Assembly (NCBI RefSeq): GCF_035916755.1
Contig: NZ_JAYWIX010000001.1
Span: 248,001 to 312,000, forward strand
Direction: 5' to 3'
From: Rothia sp035916755
GTDB taxonomy: Bacteria; Actinomycetota; Actinomycetes; Actinomycetales; Micrococcaceae
Length of the DNA stretch: 64,000 nucleotides
Below the pieces are notes generated by a model, which worked only from the letters and a program-made list of their open reading frames with translations, did no database searches and had not been told where the DNA came from. The position numbers and the translations under genes were made by a program. Position 1 is the stretch's first letter; each line of letters opens with the position of its first letter. Positions 8,590-16,158 of the stretch are shown here, piece after piece.

Positions 8590-10131
8590 ATGACCACCAC
8601 CGTCACCGTCGGCATTGGGCCCGTGAGCTTCGCCGACCTGATCGCAGTTGCCCGCCACGGCGCAGCCGTCACCATCAGCGACGAAGCCCTGGCTGAAATC
8701 GAAAAATCCAGCCAGCGCATCCGCGACCTCGCCAACTCCGACACCCCCGTCTACGGCGTCTCCACCGGCTTCGGCGCCCTGGCCAACAAGCACATCCCCC
8801 TTGAGATGCGCAAGGCCCTGCAGCGCGGCCTGATCCGCTCCCACGCGGCAGGCTCCGGCCCCGAGGTCGAAACCGAAGTGATTCGCGCTCTCATGCTCCT
8901 GCGCCTTTCAACCCTGGCAACCGGCCGCACCGGCGTCCGCCCCGTCGTCGCCCAGGCCTACGCCGACATGCTCTCTGCCGGGCTCACCCCGGTGGTGCGC
9001 GAATACGGTTCACTGGGCTGCTCCGGTGACCTGGCGCCCCTGTCCCACTGCGCCCTGGCCATCATTGGTGAGGGGCAGGCGCGGGACGCCGACGGCAAGC
9101 TCTACGAGACCGCCGAGGCTTTCGAGAAGTTCGGGCTGACCCCGGTTGAACTGGCTGAGAAGGAGGGTCTGGCCCTCATCAACGGCACCGACGGTATGCT
9201 GGGCATGCTGGTGATGGCCCTGACCGACCTGGACGCTCTGGTCAAGCTTGCCGACATCGCTGCGGCCATGAGCGTGGAGGGTCTTGCCGGTACCGACCGC
9301 GTCTTTGCCCCCGAACTGCACGAGCTGCGCCCCCACCCCGGCCAGGGGGCAGCGGCTGCCAATATGAAGAAGGTGCTGGAGGGCTCCGGTATTATCCAGC
9401 ACCACGCCGAGAACGTGACCACCTACGTGCAGGACGCCTACTCCCTGCGCTGCGCACCCCAGGTCGCCGGGGCCGTGCGCGATACCATCGAGCACGCTCG
9501 CACTGTTGCCCTGCGTGAGCTGGCCTCGGCGGTTGATAACCCCGTGGTGACCCTGGACGGCCGTGTGGAATCAAACGGTAACTTCCACGGTGCCCCGGTC
9601 GCCTACGTGCTGGACTTCCTGGCAATCGCCGTGGCCGATGCTGCTTCCATCTCGGAGCGCCGCACCGATCGCTTCCTCGATGTTGCCCGCAACCGCGGCC
9701 TGCCGCCCTTCCTAGCCGATGACCCCGGCGTGGACTCGGGCCACATGATCGCCCAGTACACCCAGGCTGCGATTGTCTCTGAGCTCAAGCGCCTGGCCGT
9801 ACCCGCCTCGGCCGACTCCATTCCTTCCTCGGCAATGCAGGAGGACCACGTCTCGATGGGCTGGTCGGCTGCCCGCAAGCTGCGCAAGGCGGTGGACGGG
9901 CTCACCCGCGTCCTGGCTATCGAAATCCTGACAGCCGCCCGCGGTATCGACCTGCGCGCCCCGCAGACCCCCTCACCGGCAACCGCCGCTGTGATTGAGC
10001 GCCTGCGCAAGGACGTCGCTGGCCCCGGCCCCGACCGCTTCCTCTCACCCGAAATCGAGCAGACCGTCGAACTGGTCGCCAACGGCGAACTGCTGGCTGC
10101 GGCTGAGAGCGTCACTGGCAGTCTCGCCTAG
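8590..10131 (+). CDS. hutH: Histidine ammonia-lyase
   Basis: A 513-residue aromatic-amino-acid ammonia-lyase that removes ammonia from histidine to give urocanate, the first step of the pathway. The electrophilic MIO cofactor forms autocatalytically from three residues in GSLGCSGDLAPLSH (about residues 137-150); here the triad reads Cys-Ser-Gly rather than the Ala-Ser-Gly of the Pseudomonas enzyme. Other family blocks are YGVSTGFGALA, ALINGTDGMLGML, VQDAYSLRCAPQVAG, DNPV and SIPSSAMQEDHVSMG. AAAGGAG (8577-8583) precedes the ATG. It is separated from hutG by 73 bp, so it may have its own promoter. Confidence 0.96.
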   Translation: MTTTVTVGIGPVSFADLIAVARHGAAVTISDEALAEIEKSSQRIRDLANSDTPVYGVSTGFGALANKHIPLEMRKALQRGLIRSHAAGSGPEVETEVIRALMLLRLSTLATGRTGVRPVVAQAYADMLSAGLTPVVREYGSLGCSGDLAPLSHCALAIIGEGQARDADGKLYETAEAFEKFGLTPVELAEKEGLALINGTDGMLGMLVMALTDLDALVKLADIAAAMSVEGLAGTDRVFAPELHELRPHPGQGAAAANMKKVLEGSGIIQHHAENVTTYVQDAYSLRCAPQVAGAVRDTIEHARTVALRELASAVDNPVVTLDGRVESNGNFHGAPVAYVLDFLAIAVADAASISERRTDRFLDVARNRGLPPFLADDPGVDSGHMIAQYTQAAIVSELKRLAVPASADSIPSSAMQEDHVSMGWSAARKLRKAVDGLTRVLAIEILTAARGIDLRAPQTPSPATAAVIERLRKDVAGPGPDRFLSPEIEQTVELVANGELLAAAESVTGSLA

Positions 10132-10156
10132 TTCTCCGTCTTACGGAAATAAAAAG

Positions 10157-10224
10157 GCACACGGGTGCCTAAACTGGGCCAAAGAGCCCGCTATCTTCTA
10201 AGATAGAGATAAGCACCCGTGTGC
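10157..10224 (+). other. Compact three-way-junction inverted-repeat element (candidate structured leader RNA)
   Basis: A perfect 12 bp outer helix joins GCACACGGGTGC (10157-10168) to GCACCCGTGTGC (10213-10224). Inside are two further perfect hairpins: GGGC/GCCC (10176-10179 / 10186-10189, loop CAAAGA) and CTATCT/AGATAG (10191-10196 / 10201-10206, loop TCTA). Junction strands are CTAAACT, G and AGATAA. No T-run follows, so it is not a terminator for hutH. It ends 53 bp before the next start codon. I do not recognise it as a known riboswitch class. Confidence 0.55.
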
Positions 10225-10277
10225 TCGGCACCCCATACACCGGCAAGCGCACGCCCACACACTACAAGGAGACTCAC

Positions 10278-10526
10278 ATGGCACAGCAGACCGTTGAGAT
10301 GGTCCCCGACCTGCCCTACAACAACCACGGCAACACCACCGCCTCATGGGCCATGGTCATCATCATGATTGTCGGCTCAATCATCGGCGCAGTCGGCTTC
10401 TGCATCTCAAACACCCCCATCTTCGTTGTCGGCGTTGCCATCATCGCCATCGGCGTTGTTGCCGGTATCGTGCTGCGCTCAGCAGGCTACGGCCAGGGTG
10501 GCAAGCACACCAAGTACCACCACTAA
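10278..10526 (+). CDS. Small membrane protein of the HGxxPAAW / DUF6704 type
   Basis: An 82-residue protein with the segment NHGNTTASW (about 15-23) followed by two hydrophobic helices (about 24-44 and 47-67) and a short basic tail. Proteins with HGxTPAAW-like motifs and two helices sit between the trp membrane protein and trpC in many actinobacteria; their role is unknown. The ATG at 10278 has AAGGAG at 10266-10271. Here it lies downstream of hutH but belongs by family to the trp cluster. Confidence 0.78.
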   Translation: MAQQTVEMVPDLPYNNHGNTTASWAMVIIMIVGSIIGAVGFCISNTPIFVVGVAIIAIGVVAGIVLRSAGYGQGGKHTKYHH

Positions 10527-10554
10527 ACTCAAACCCACCCGGGTGAGGTTAGGA

Positions 10555-10597
10555 AAGGGGCACCCCGCACAGGCGCGAGGTGCCCCTTACCTTTTCT
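10555..10597 (+). terminator. Intrinsic terminator after the HGxxPAAW gene
   Basis: Perfect 10 bp arms AAGGGGCACC (10555-10564) and GGTGCCCCTT (10579-10588), followed by ACCTTTTCTT. It separates the small membrane gene from trpC. Confidence 0.88.
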
Positions 10598-10713
10598 TCA
10601 CACTTGTTCTCACCCGGTGAACCCGTCTGGCAAACGTTCAGCCACCTGAGCGATACTAGAGGGGCACCACCTACCCAACCTGCGCCGTCCGCGCACCAGC
10701 ACCAAGGGGCACC

Positions 10714-11541
10714 ATGACCGTACTTGACGACATCATCGTAGGCGTCCGCGAAGACCTCGAAACCCGCCGCGCCGCCCTGCCACTGGACGAGCTCAAAAAG
10801 CAGGCAGCCGCCCAGGCTCCCGCGCTCGATGCCCTGGCAGCCCTACGTGGTGCTGAAGCTGGGAGCGTTGAAATTATTTCAGAGGTCAAACGGTCCTCAC
10901 CGTCTAAGGGCGCCCTCTCCGACATCCCCGACCCCGCCGAACTGGCTGCCGCCTACCAGGCTGGAGGAGCGGCCGCCATCTCTGTGCTCACCGAAGAGCG
11001 CCGCTTCAAGGGCACCCTGGCTGACCTCGACGCCGTCCGCGCCGCCGTCAACATCCCGGTTTTGCGCAAGGACTTCACCGTCGATGAATACCAGATTTGG
11101 GAGGCCCGCGCCCACGGTGCCGACCTGGTCCTGCTCATCGTTGCCGCCCTCGACGACGACACCCTGTGCCGCTTCCTCGACCTCACCCACGAGCTCGGCA
11201 TGAACGCCCTGGTCGAAACCCACACCCCCGAAGAAATCGAGCGGGCTGTTGTGGTGGGTGCCCGTATTGTGGGCGTGAACGTGCGCAACCTCAAGACTCT
11301 TGAAGTCGATAACGCCAACTTCAGCAAGCTAGCCCCCCTGCTACCCACGGACGCCATCATCGTGGCAGAATCCGGCGTTGCCAGCCCCGAGGACGTCGCC
11401 GACTACGCTTCGCACGGCGCCAAGGCTGTGCTGGTGGGTGAGGCCCTCGTAAAATCTGGCACCCCCACCGAGACCCTGCGCGACTTCCGCGCCGCCGGTG
11501 CCCAGGCTCGCCAAGCCTGGCTGGGTGCCCAGCCTGCCTAA
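10714..11541 (+). CDS. trpC: Indole-3-glycerol-phosphate synthase
   Basis: A 275-residue (beta/alpha)8 barrel that closes CdRP to indole-3-glycerol phosphate. Conserved blocks: SEVKRSSPSKG with Lys59, VLRKDFTVDEYQ, GADLVLLIVAALDD, LVETHTPEE, VGVNVRNLKT and AESGVASPEDV. AAGGGGCACC precedes the ATG. It is monofunctional, without a fused PRA isomerase. A possible -10 (GATACT) lies about 60 bp upstream, and with the terminator before it trpC probably heads its own trpCBA-lgt transcript. Confidence 0.97.
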   Translation: MTVLDDIIVGVREDLETRRAALPLDELKKQAAAQAPALDALAALRGAEAGSVEIISEVKRSSPSKGALSDIPDPAELAAAYQAGGAAAISVLTEERRFKGTLADLDAVRAAVNIPVLRKDFTVDEYQIWEARAHGADLVLLIVAALDDDTLCRFLDLTHELGMNALVETHTPEEIERAVVVGARIVGVNVRNLKTLEVDNANFSKLAPLLPTDAIIVAESGVASPEDVADYASHGAKAVLVGEALVKSGTPTETLRDFRAAGAQARQAWLGAQPA

Positions 11542-11655
11542 CCCCACACCCCACTTACCCAAGCACCGCGCCTGCCGCTCCCCGAAGAGAGAGCCGGGCC
11601 CAGGCGTCCGCCCCCCATCAGACACTCAACGTTCAGCCCACCGAAGGGAAACCCC

Positions 11656-13008
11656 ATGACTGAAACCCTCGCAGATCAATTCCTGGCCTCGGGCCAGAGC
11701 CTCAAAAACGCGCCCGGCCCCTACTTCGGGCAGTACGGCGGACGCTACATGGCAGAATCCCTGATTGCCGCCATGGATGAGCTCGAAGAAACCTTTGAAA
11801 AGGCAAAGCTCGACCCCGACTTTATCGACGAGTTCCGCCGCTTCTCGGCCGAATACTCCAACCGCCCCTCCCTGCTGACCGAAGTTCCCCGCCTCTCCGC
11901 CGAAGCTGGGGGAGTGCGCTTCTTCCTTAAGCGCGAAGACCTTAACCACACCGGCTCCCACAAAATCAATAACGTGATCGGCCAGGCCCTGCTCGCCAAG
12001 CGCATGGGCAAGACCCGCCTGATCGCCGAAACCGGTGCAGGCCAGCACGGGGTCGCCACCGCTACCGCCGCCGCCCTCTTCGGCATGGAATGCGTGGTTT
12101 ACATGGGCGAAGAAGACACCGAACGTCAGGCTCTCAACGTCGCCCGCATGCAGCTGCTGGGCGCAACCGTCATCGCCGTGCAGACCGGCTCCCGCACCCT
12201 CAAAGACGCCATCAACGAAGCTCTGCGTGACTGGGTATCCAACGTCGACACCACCCACTACCTGCTTGGCACCGCAGCAGGCGCCCACCCCTTCCCCGCC
12301 ATGGTGCGTTACTTCCACGACGCCATCGGCACCGAAGCTCGCGAACAGTTCCTCGAGGCCACCGGCACCCTGCCCACCGGCATTGCAGCCTGCGTCGGCG
12401 GCGGCTCCAACGCCATCGGCCTCTTCCACGCCTTCCTCGACGACGCCGACGTCAAAATCTACGGCTTCGAAGCCGGCGGCGACGGAATCGACACCGACCG
12501 CCACGCAGCCACCATCAACCTGGGCCGCCCCGGCATGCTCCACGGCGCCATCACCTACCTCATGCAGGACGAGGACGGCCAAACCATCGAGTCCCACTCC
12601 ATCTCAGCGGGCCTCGACTACCCCGGCGTCGGCCCCGAACACGCCTACCTCTCAGACATCGGCCGCGTAGACTACCAGGCCGTCACCGACACCGAAGCCA
12701 TGGACGCCCTGCGCCTGCTCTGCCGCACCGAAGGCATTATTCCCGCCCTCGAATCGGCCCACGCGCTCGCAGGTGCCCTGCGCATAGCTAAGGAATGGGC
12801 GGACGCAGACCCCGCCACCGCGCACGAAAAGTCCATGATTGTCTGCCTCTCCGGTCGCGGCGATAAGGACATGGAAACCGCGCTCAAGTGGTTCGGCCTG
12901 GGCAAGGCTATTCCCTCGACCAGCCTGAACGTGGGGAACAAGGAAGCGGCGGCAGAGACCACCATACAGAACGACAATGCTGCACAGAACGAAAGCAAGG
13001 GTGCCTAA
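11656..13008 (+). CDS. trpB: Tryptophan synthase beta chain
   Basis: A 450-residue PLP enzyme condensing indole and serine to tryptophan. The PLP lysine is Lys103 in HTGSHKINN; GGGSNA is the phosphate-binding loop and the GRPGMLHGA/LDYPGVGPEH blocks are typical. The C-terminal tail (about 420-450) is low-complexity and longer than usual. CGAAGGG is the ribosome site. Its TAA overlaps the trpA ATG (TAATG), coupling the two subunits of the alpha2beta2 complex. Confidence 0.97.
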   Translation: MTETLADQFLASGQSLKNAPGPYFGQYGGRYMAESLIAAMDELEETFEKAKLDPDFIDEFRRFSAEYSNRPSLLTEVPRLSAEAGGVRFFLKREDLNHTGSHKINNVIGQALLAKRMGKTRLIAETGAGQHGVATATAAALFGMECVVYMGEEDTERQALNVARMQLLGATVIAVQTGSRTLKDAINEALRDWVSNVDTTHYLLGTAAGAHPFPAMVRYFHDAIGTEAREQFLEATGTLPTGIAACVGGGSNAIGLFHAFLDDADVKIYGFEAGGDGIDTDRHAATINLGRPGMLHGAITYLMQDEDGQTIESHSISAGLDYPGVGPEHAYLSDIGRVDYQAVTDTEAMDALRLLCRTEGIIPALESAHALAGALRIAKEWADADPATAHEKSMIVCLSGRGDKDMETALKWFGLGKAIPSTSLNVGNKEAAAETTIQNDNAAQNESKGA

Positions 13009-13856
13009 TGAGCCACATCGATTTTCAGGACGAAACCCGCTACTCCGTGCGTAAGGGCACCTTTCCTCCCCCCAACCCCGACTCCAAGCTGGCCGCTCGC
13101 CTTGCCGAGTGCAAGGCTGAGGGGCGAGCTGCACTGATTGGCTACCTGCCGGTGGGCTACCCCAGCGTTGATGAGTCTATCGAGGCTGCGATTGAGATGG
13201 GCCGGAACGGGGTCGACATTATCGAGCTGGGCCTGCCCTACTCAGACCCTGTTATGGACGGCCCCGTGATTCAGCGGGCCACCGTTGAGGCGATTGAGAA
13301 GGGCTTCCGCACCGACGACCTCTTCCGTGCGGTCCGTGAGATTACCGCCGCCACCGATGCCGTGGTGCTGGTGATGACCTACTGGAACCCCGTGCTGCGC
13401 CGCGGCGTCGACCGATTCGCAGAGGAACTTGCCGCAGCCGGTGGCGCTGGTCTGATTACCCCCGACCTGGTGCCCGATGAGGCCGCTGACTGGTTTGAAG
13501 CGTCAGAAGAGCACGGCCTGGATCGCATCTTCCTGGCAGCTATTTCATCTAGCCCTGAGCGTCTAGCCCTGATTTCGAAGGCTTCGAGCGGCTTTGTCTA
13601 CGCTGTCTCGGTGATGGGCGTGACCGGTGCCCGCTCGTCGGTAAACACCGCCGCAGAGACCCTGGTGTCTGACCTGCGTGCCGCTGGTGCCCCTGCGGCC
13701 TGCGTGGGGCTGGGCGTGTCTAAGCGTGAGCACGTTGAAGAAATCGGTGCCTACGCCGACGGCGTGATTGTGGGTACCGCCCTGGTGAAGGCTCTGGCTG
13801 AGGGGGGCCCGTCCGCCGTGGGCGCCCTGACCCGCCAGCTGGCTGGCCGCGAGTAG
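13008..13856 (+). CDS. trpA: Tryptophan synthase alpha chain
   Basis: A 282-residue barrel enzyme cleaving indole-3-glycerol phosphate to indole, which is channelled to TrpB. The catalytic pair is visible: Glu73 in ELGLPYSDP and Asp84 in VMDGP, with the expected spacing of 11. ISSSPERL, YAVSVMGVTGAR and VGLGVSK are the phosphate-site blocks. The start at 13008 is chosen because of the one-base overlap with the trpB stop; longer frames run back into trpB. Confidence 0.96.
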   Translation: MSHIDFQDETRYSVRKGTFPPPNPDSKLAARLAECKAEGRAALIGYLPVGYPSVDESIEAAIEMGRNGVDIIELGLPYSDPVMDGPVIQRATVEAIEKGFRTDDLFRAVREITAATDAVVLVMTYWNPVLRRGVDRFAEELAAAGGAGLITPDLVPDEAADWFEASEEHGLDRIFLAAISSSPERLALISKASSGFVYAVSVMGVTGARSSVNTAAETLVSDLRAAGAPAACVGLGVSKREHVEEIGAYADGVIVGTALVKALAEGGPSAVGALTRQLAGRE

Positions 13857-13868
13857 GGTAGGGGCCGA

Positions 13869-14777
13869 ATGACTACCACTGTGCTTGCTTCTATCCCCTC
13901 GCCGTCCATCTCGACTATTGAGCTGGGCCCCCTGACTATCCACTTCTATGCCCTCTGTATTTTGGCGGGCATTATGGTGTGCATGTGGCTCACTAGCCGC
14001 CGTTGGGCCGCCTGGGGCGAGGACTCCGAACGTGTCTGGGACGTTGCCATGTGGGCGATCCCCTCAGGCATTATCGGCGCCCGCCTCTACCACGTGCTGA
14101 TTACCGACCCCGGCTCCTACTTCGGTGAGGGCGCTGACCCGCTTGATGTCTTCAAGATTTGGGAGGGTGGCATCGGCATCATGGGCGCGATTTCGGTCGG
14201 TGGCCTGGGTGCCTGGTACGCCTGCCGCCGCTACGGGATTTCGCTGGCTAAGTTCGCGGACGCCGCCGCCCCCGGAATCATGATCGCCCAGGCTATGGGC
14301 CGCTGGGGCAACTGGTTCAACCAGGAACTTTTCGGCAAGCCCACCACCCTGCCTTGGGGGCTGCAAATTTCGGCCACCTCGCCCAACTTCCCTGATCAGT
14401 ACCCGGCGGGCACGCTCTTCCACCCGACCTTCCTCTATGAGTCCCTGTGGAACCTACTGGGTGCGGCCCTGCTGATTGCCCTGGGCCGCCGCGGCATCTT
14501 TCAGTTGGGCCAAACCTTCTGGGCCTATGTTGTCTGGTACGGTTTCGGCCGTCTGATGATTGAGAGCTTCCTGCGCATCGATACCGCTGAGATGCTGCTG
14601 GGGGTTCGTATTCACGTGTGGACTTCTGGTTCTATCTTCTTGCTGGGCATAGTCATGTTTGCCCTGATGGGTCTACGAGCGCGTAGGCGAGGGGAGCTCC
14701 CGGGGGCCTATAGGCAGGGCGCTGTCGTGCCCAGCGCGGACGAGCCCGCCCCGGCGTCCGTCCGCTCCGGCGACTAG
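13869..14777 (+). CDS. lgt: Prolipoprotein diacylglyceryl transferase
   Basis: A 302-residue polytopic membrane enzyme that attaches diacylglycerol to the lipobox cysteine of lipoprotein precursors. About seven hydrophobic helices are visible, with the Lgt signature GRWGNWFNQELFG (about 143-155), HPTFLYESLWN and the periplasmic GGIGIMGA loop. It starts 12 bp after trpA, the usual actinobacterial trpA-lgt order. The first copy of the palindromic repeat starts 28 bp after its stop and probably ends its transcript. Confidence 0.95.
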   Translation: MTTTVLASIPSPSISTIELGPLTIHFYALCILAGIMVCMWLTSRRWAAWGEDSERVWDVAMWAIPSGIIGARLYHVLITDPGSYFGEGADPLDVFKIWEGGIGIMGAISVGGLGAWYACRRYGISLAKFADAAAPGIMIAQAMGRWGNWFNQELFGKPTTLPWGLQISATSPNFPDQYPAGTLFHPTFLYESLWNLLGAALLIALGRRGIFQLGQTFWAYVVWYGFGRLMIESFLRIDTAEMLLGVRIHVWTSGSIFLLGIVMFALMGLRARRRGELPGAYRQGAVVPSADEPAPASVRSGD

Positions 14778-14805
14778 CGTAGACACCCGAGCCTAACGCC
14801 CCACA

Positions 14806-14879
14806 AAAAGTAGTCCGCACTTATTCTGAAAAGTCCGCAACTAGTTGCGGGTACATCAGAATAAGTGCGGATTACTTTT
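14806..14879. repeat. Palindromic intergenic repeat, copy 1
   Basis: Outer arms of 24 nt (14806-14829 and 14856-14879) pair with one mismatch. The centre holds the perfect 16 bp palindrome CCGCAACTAGTTGCGG (14835-14850). The asymmetric bases around the centre (AAAGT before, GTACA after) give the copies a common orientation. Both ends are A/T-rich (AAAAGTA, TTACTTTT), so it can act as a bidirectional terminator for lgt. Further copies are at 15478 and 16089. Confidence 0.92.
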
Positions 14880-14933
14880 CACCCTGGGCCAGCCTGAAGC
14901 GGTTCTCGGGCCTACACCTGCAACGGCTGGCTT

Positions 14934-14999
14934 AGACCCTACTCTTTTTCTCTTGACCCTACAGATTATCTCGGGGTGAAGGGAGAAGTGATAGGGTCT
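14934..14999 (+). promoter_or_regulatory. ACCCTA-repeat region upstream of the lipoprotein gene
   Basis: AGACCCTA (14934-14941) and TTGACCCTA (14953-14961) are direct repeats, and TAGGGTCT (14992-14999) is an exact inverted partner of the first. The arrangement resembles an operator, but no convincing -10 can be placed. The rest of 14880-15040 shows nothing else I can support. Confidence 0.3.
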
Positions 15000-15040
15000 T
15001 TTAGAGTACTAGCAAGTGCGACAAGAGGTGGTGTGTAATT

Positions 15041-15457
15041 ATGAAGCAACAGTGTTTACAAACGCTTGTGTTAACGGGAATGGTCCTCCTAGTCGGTTGT
15101 TCCGCGTCTGAATCCGGTGTTGATGCGGTAAGTCTGGAGTCACCTGCGGATGCTTATGCTTGGACTCCAATTACTGAAGGATTTGACCGTTCAGAAATAA
15201 CCCTCTCCCTTGTACAAGGCAAAGCGTATGTTATTGATGCTCAATGTGGCGGTGAAGAGGGTGCCGGATTTACTGTCGATGTTTCATACGAAGACGGTAC
15301 GTCTATAGCTAGTTATCAGCTTCAGTGCCCACAGCACATTAATGAATTTTTAGATGTGACTAGAGATGAGCGAGTAACTATGGCAGTTTCTGCACTAGAC
15401 GGAAAAGACCTACCTACACATAACTCGTATGCGAGTATTCTGGGCGAGGGTGAGTAG
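15041..15457 (+). CDS. Hypothetical lipoprotein
   Basis: A 138-residue protein with a signal peptide and lipobox LVGC (Cys20), so it should be acylated by Lgt and anchored outside the membrane. The mature part is acidic and contains two cysteines (CGGEEG and LQCPQH) that could form a disulfide. It resembles small beta-sandwich lipoproteins only in a general way; I do not recognise a family. Codon use is AT-richer than in the flanking genes. It lies between repeat copies 1 and 2, which supports recent acquisition as a unit. GAGGTGGTG lies before the ATG. Confidence 0.72.
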   Translation: MKQQCLQTLVLTGMVLLVGCSASESGVDAVSLESPADAYAWTPITEGFDRSEITLSLVQGKAYVIDAQCGGEEGAGFTVDVSYEDGTSIASYQLQCPQHINEFLDVTRDERVTMAVSALDGKDLPTHNSYASILGEGE

Positions 15458-15477
15458 TACCTGCACATTAGAACCTG

Positions 15478-15546
15478 ATCCGCATTTATTCTGAAAAGTC
15501 CGCAACTAGTTGCGGGTACATCAGAATAAGTGCGGATTACTTTTCA
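15478..15546. repeat. Palindromic intergenic repeat, copy 2
   Basis: The same core as copy 1, including the palindrome CCGCAACTAGTTGCGG and the right arm ending GGATTACTTTT. The left arm is shorter (begins ATCCGCATTTATTCTGA, with one T for C) and lacks the AAAAGTA extension. It starts 20 bp after the lipoprotein stop codon and is in the same orientation as copies 1 and 3. Confidence 0.92.
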
Positions 15547-15625
15547 CTCTGAAACAGTAAAAAGTTGATAAGTCTGCTTGTTGAAAGGTAGGGTAGAGGT
15601 AGTCAGCTTCACAGATGAGGTAAAT

Positions 15626-16078
15626 ATGAAGTATTCATCTTTCCCAAATCTCACAACGATTCCGGCCTATCTACTGTCTTTTGCCCTGTATTCGCTAGCA
15701 AGTTACGGGCTGCTTGTCTCGCTAGGAACAGTATTTTCTTCGCGATTTTTCCAGCCTGGGTTAACGGTTTTATTTGGAGCCTGGTGTGGTGGCGTACTGG
15801 TGTTCTTGGCTCTACACCACCGGGTAAAAGCTGAGCGTGAACAAGCAGGCGGTGCAAAGCGCCGTGGAATGTTTGACTCCTGGCTGCCGGGTAGCCCTGT
15901 TGAAGCTGTGCTGGCACTTCTTGTATATGGTTGTGCTGTCAATGGTGCTGTGTATGTAATTGGGTTAGTAACTGGCGCAGCTTTCACCTGGGTCACGGCG
16001 CTCATGGGGCTAGTGGCAGCGCTTCCGGTTGCCGCTGCTGGTTTTAACCGAAACCTGGCTCGCGGTGGTAACGCCTAA
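15626..16078 (+). CDS. Hypothetical membrane protein
   Basis: A 150-residue protein with four predicted hydrophobic helices (about 10-35, 42-62, 92-112 and 116-138) and a basic loop KAEREQAGGAKRRG between helices 2 and 3. No family recognised. The ATG at 15626 is chosen because GAGG lies 5 nt upstream; a TTG at 15578 would add 16 residues without a better site. It is AT-richer than the flanking housekeeping genes. It sits between repeat copies 2 and 3. Confidence 0.65.
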   Translation: MKYSSFPNLTTIPAYLLSFALYSLASYGLLVSLGTVFSSRFFQPGLTVLFGAWCGGVLVFLALHHRVKAEREQAGGAKRRGMFDSWLPGSPVEAVLALLVYGCAVNGAVYVIGLVTGAAFTWVTALMGLVAALPVAAAGFNRNLARGGNA

Positions 16079-16088
16079 CCCGGGCGCC

Positions 16089-16158
16089 TAATCCGCACTT
16101 ATTCTGAAAAGTCCGCAACTAGTTGCGGGTACATCGGAATAAGTGCGGATTACTTTTC
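16089..16158. repeat. Palindromic intergenic repeat, copy 3
   Basis: Starts 10 bp after the membrane-protein stop. It has the same palindromic centre, with one change in the right arm (TCGGAATAAG). Its right arm overlaps the last codons of the opposite-strand phosphotransferase gene: the TTA at 16150-16152 is that gene's TAA stop. Copies 1 and 3 stay identical for several bases beyond the hairpin (TTTTCACCCTGGGC). Confidence 0.92.

Noticed and set aside
14806..16158. Integron-style gene cassettes with attC sites
   Set aside because: The array looks cassette-like, but I see no GTTRRRY core or its complement at the repeat ends and no integron integrase in the window.
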